Assembly (NCBI GenBank): GCA_022508735.1
Contig: JAFLUQ010000050.1
Location: 1-13,891, forward strand
Direction of reading: 5' to 3'
Length of the DNA: 13,891 nucleotides
Origin: Oscillospiraceae bacterium
GTDB taxonomy: Bacteria; Bacillota; Clostridia; UMGS1883
Shown here: one piece after another, positions 13,799 through 13,891 of the stretch
Position numbering within the stretch: the stretch's first letter is position 1
How the letters are laid out: each line of letters starts with the position of its first letter
Translations under genes and position numbers: made by a program
The notes under the pieces: model-generated
What the model was told of the DNA's origin: nothing
Databases searched by the model: none
Seen by the model: only the letters and a program-made list of their open reading frames with translations

Positions 13799-13891
13799 TT
13801 ATTTAGCAGCTTTTGCCTTTTCCACTACTTCGTCGATAGTTCCGGCGAACAGGAAGGCTGACTCGGGCAGGTCGTCGTGCTTGCCCTCGAT
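13799..13891 (-). CDS. atpD: F1Fo ATP synthase beta subunit, C-terminal end (partial)
   Basis: Only the last 30 codons are present; the gene continues beyond the right edge. The frame reads IEGKHDDLPESAFLFAGTID then EVVEKAKAAK, matching the conserved AtpD C-terminus (GK-D-LPE-AF---G-I-E--EKA). The stop TAA at 13801-13799 runs into the atpC ribosome binding site, and only 13 nt separate the two genes. The beta subunit carries the catalytic sites of F1 in the cytosol. The identification is secure from the C-terminal motif together with the atpC neighbour. Confidence 0.93.
   Translation of the reverse strand: MEGKHDDLPESAFLFAGTIDEVVEKAKAAK

Overview
All genes in this 13.9 kb window lie on the minus strand, so transcription runs from high to low coordinates. 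The window suggests a Gram-positive gut-type Clostridia (Oscillospirales-like is my best guess). Reasons: strong AGGAGG-type ribosome binding sites, GTG and ATG starts, a lipobox substrate-binding lipoprotein, an S-layer-homology (SLH) protein, a dockerin-bearing secreted protein, and an efflux adaptor with no outer-membrane partner. The taxonomic placement is an inference; no rRNA or tRNA is present.

Layout in transcription order. (1) 13891-13384: the end of the F1Fo ATP synthase operon, namely the last 30 codons of atpD and all of atpC, closed by a 12-bp perfect hairpin. (2) 13194-6914: a tightly packed four-gene cluster. It encodes a tandem-duplicated HlyD/MacA-type adaptor, a LolD/MacB-type ATPase, a MacB/FtsX-type permease, and 19 nt further on a large secreted protein with three SLH domains. 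A perfect 14-bp palindrome lies in the region upstream. (3) 6765-6358: a small acidic coiled-coil protein with its own strong promoter. (4) 6073-3330: a secreted dockerin-like protein followed by a secreted protein with a cohesin-like N-terminal domain and three Big_4-type Ig repeats. This pair is preceded by a clear promoter and a structured 5' leader. (5) 3210-387: a three-gene ABC importer of the PF04392/TrpXYZ type, made of a lipoprotein, a BPD_transp_2-type permease and an ATPase. A hairpin sits between the lipoprotein and permease genes. (6) 317-78: a small CPYC glutaredoxin-like protein. (7) 1-53: a hairpin that could be a terminator or the inverted-repeat end of an IS3-type insertion sequence whose body would lie outside the window.

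Most of the window concerns the cell surface: export, S-layer attachment, and a neighbouring dockerin/cohesin-like pair without any carbohydrate-active enzyme. The most interesting points are that adjacent pair, its leader RNA folding from the predicted transcription start to just before the ribosome binding site, the SLH gene attached to an efflux operon, and the double-adaptor architecture with a disordered insertion of about 90 residues. I saw no CRISPR array, phage genes or RNA genes.
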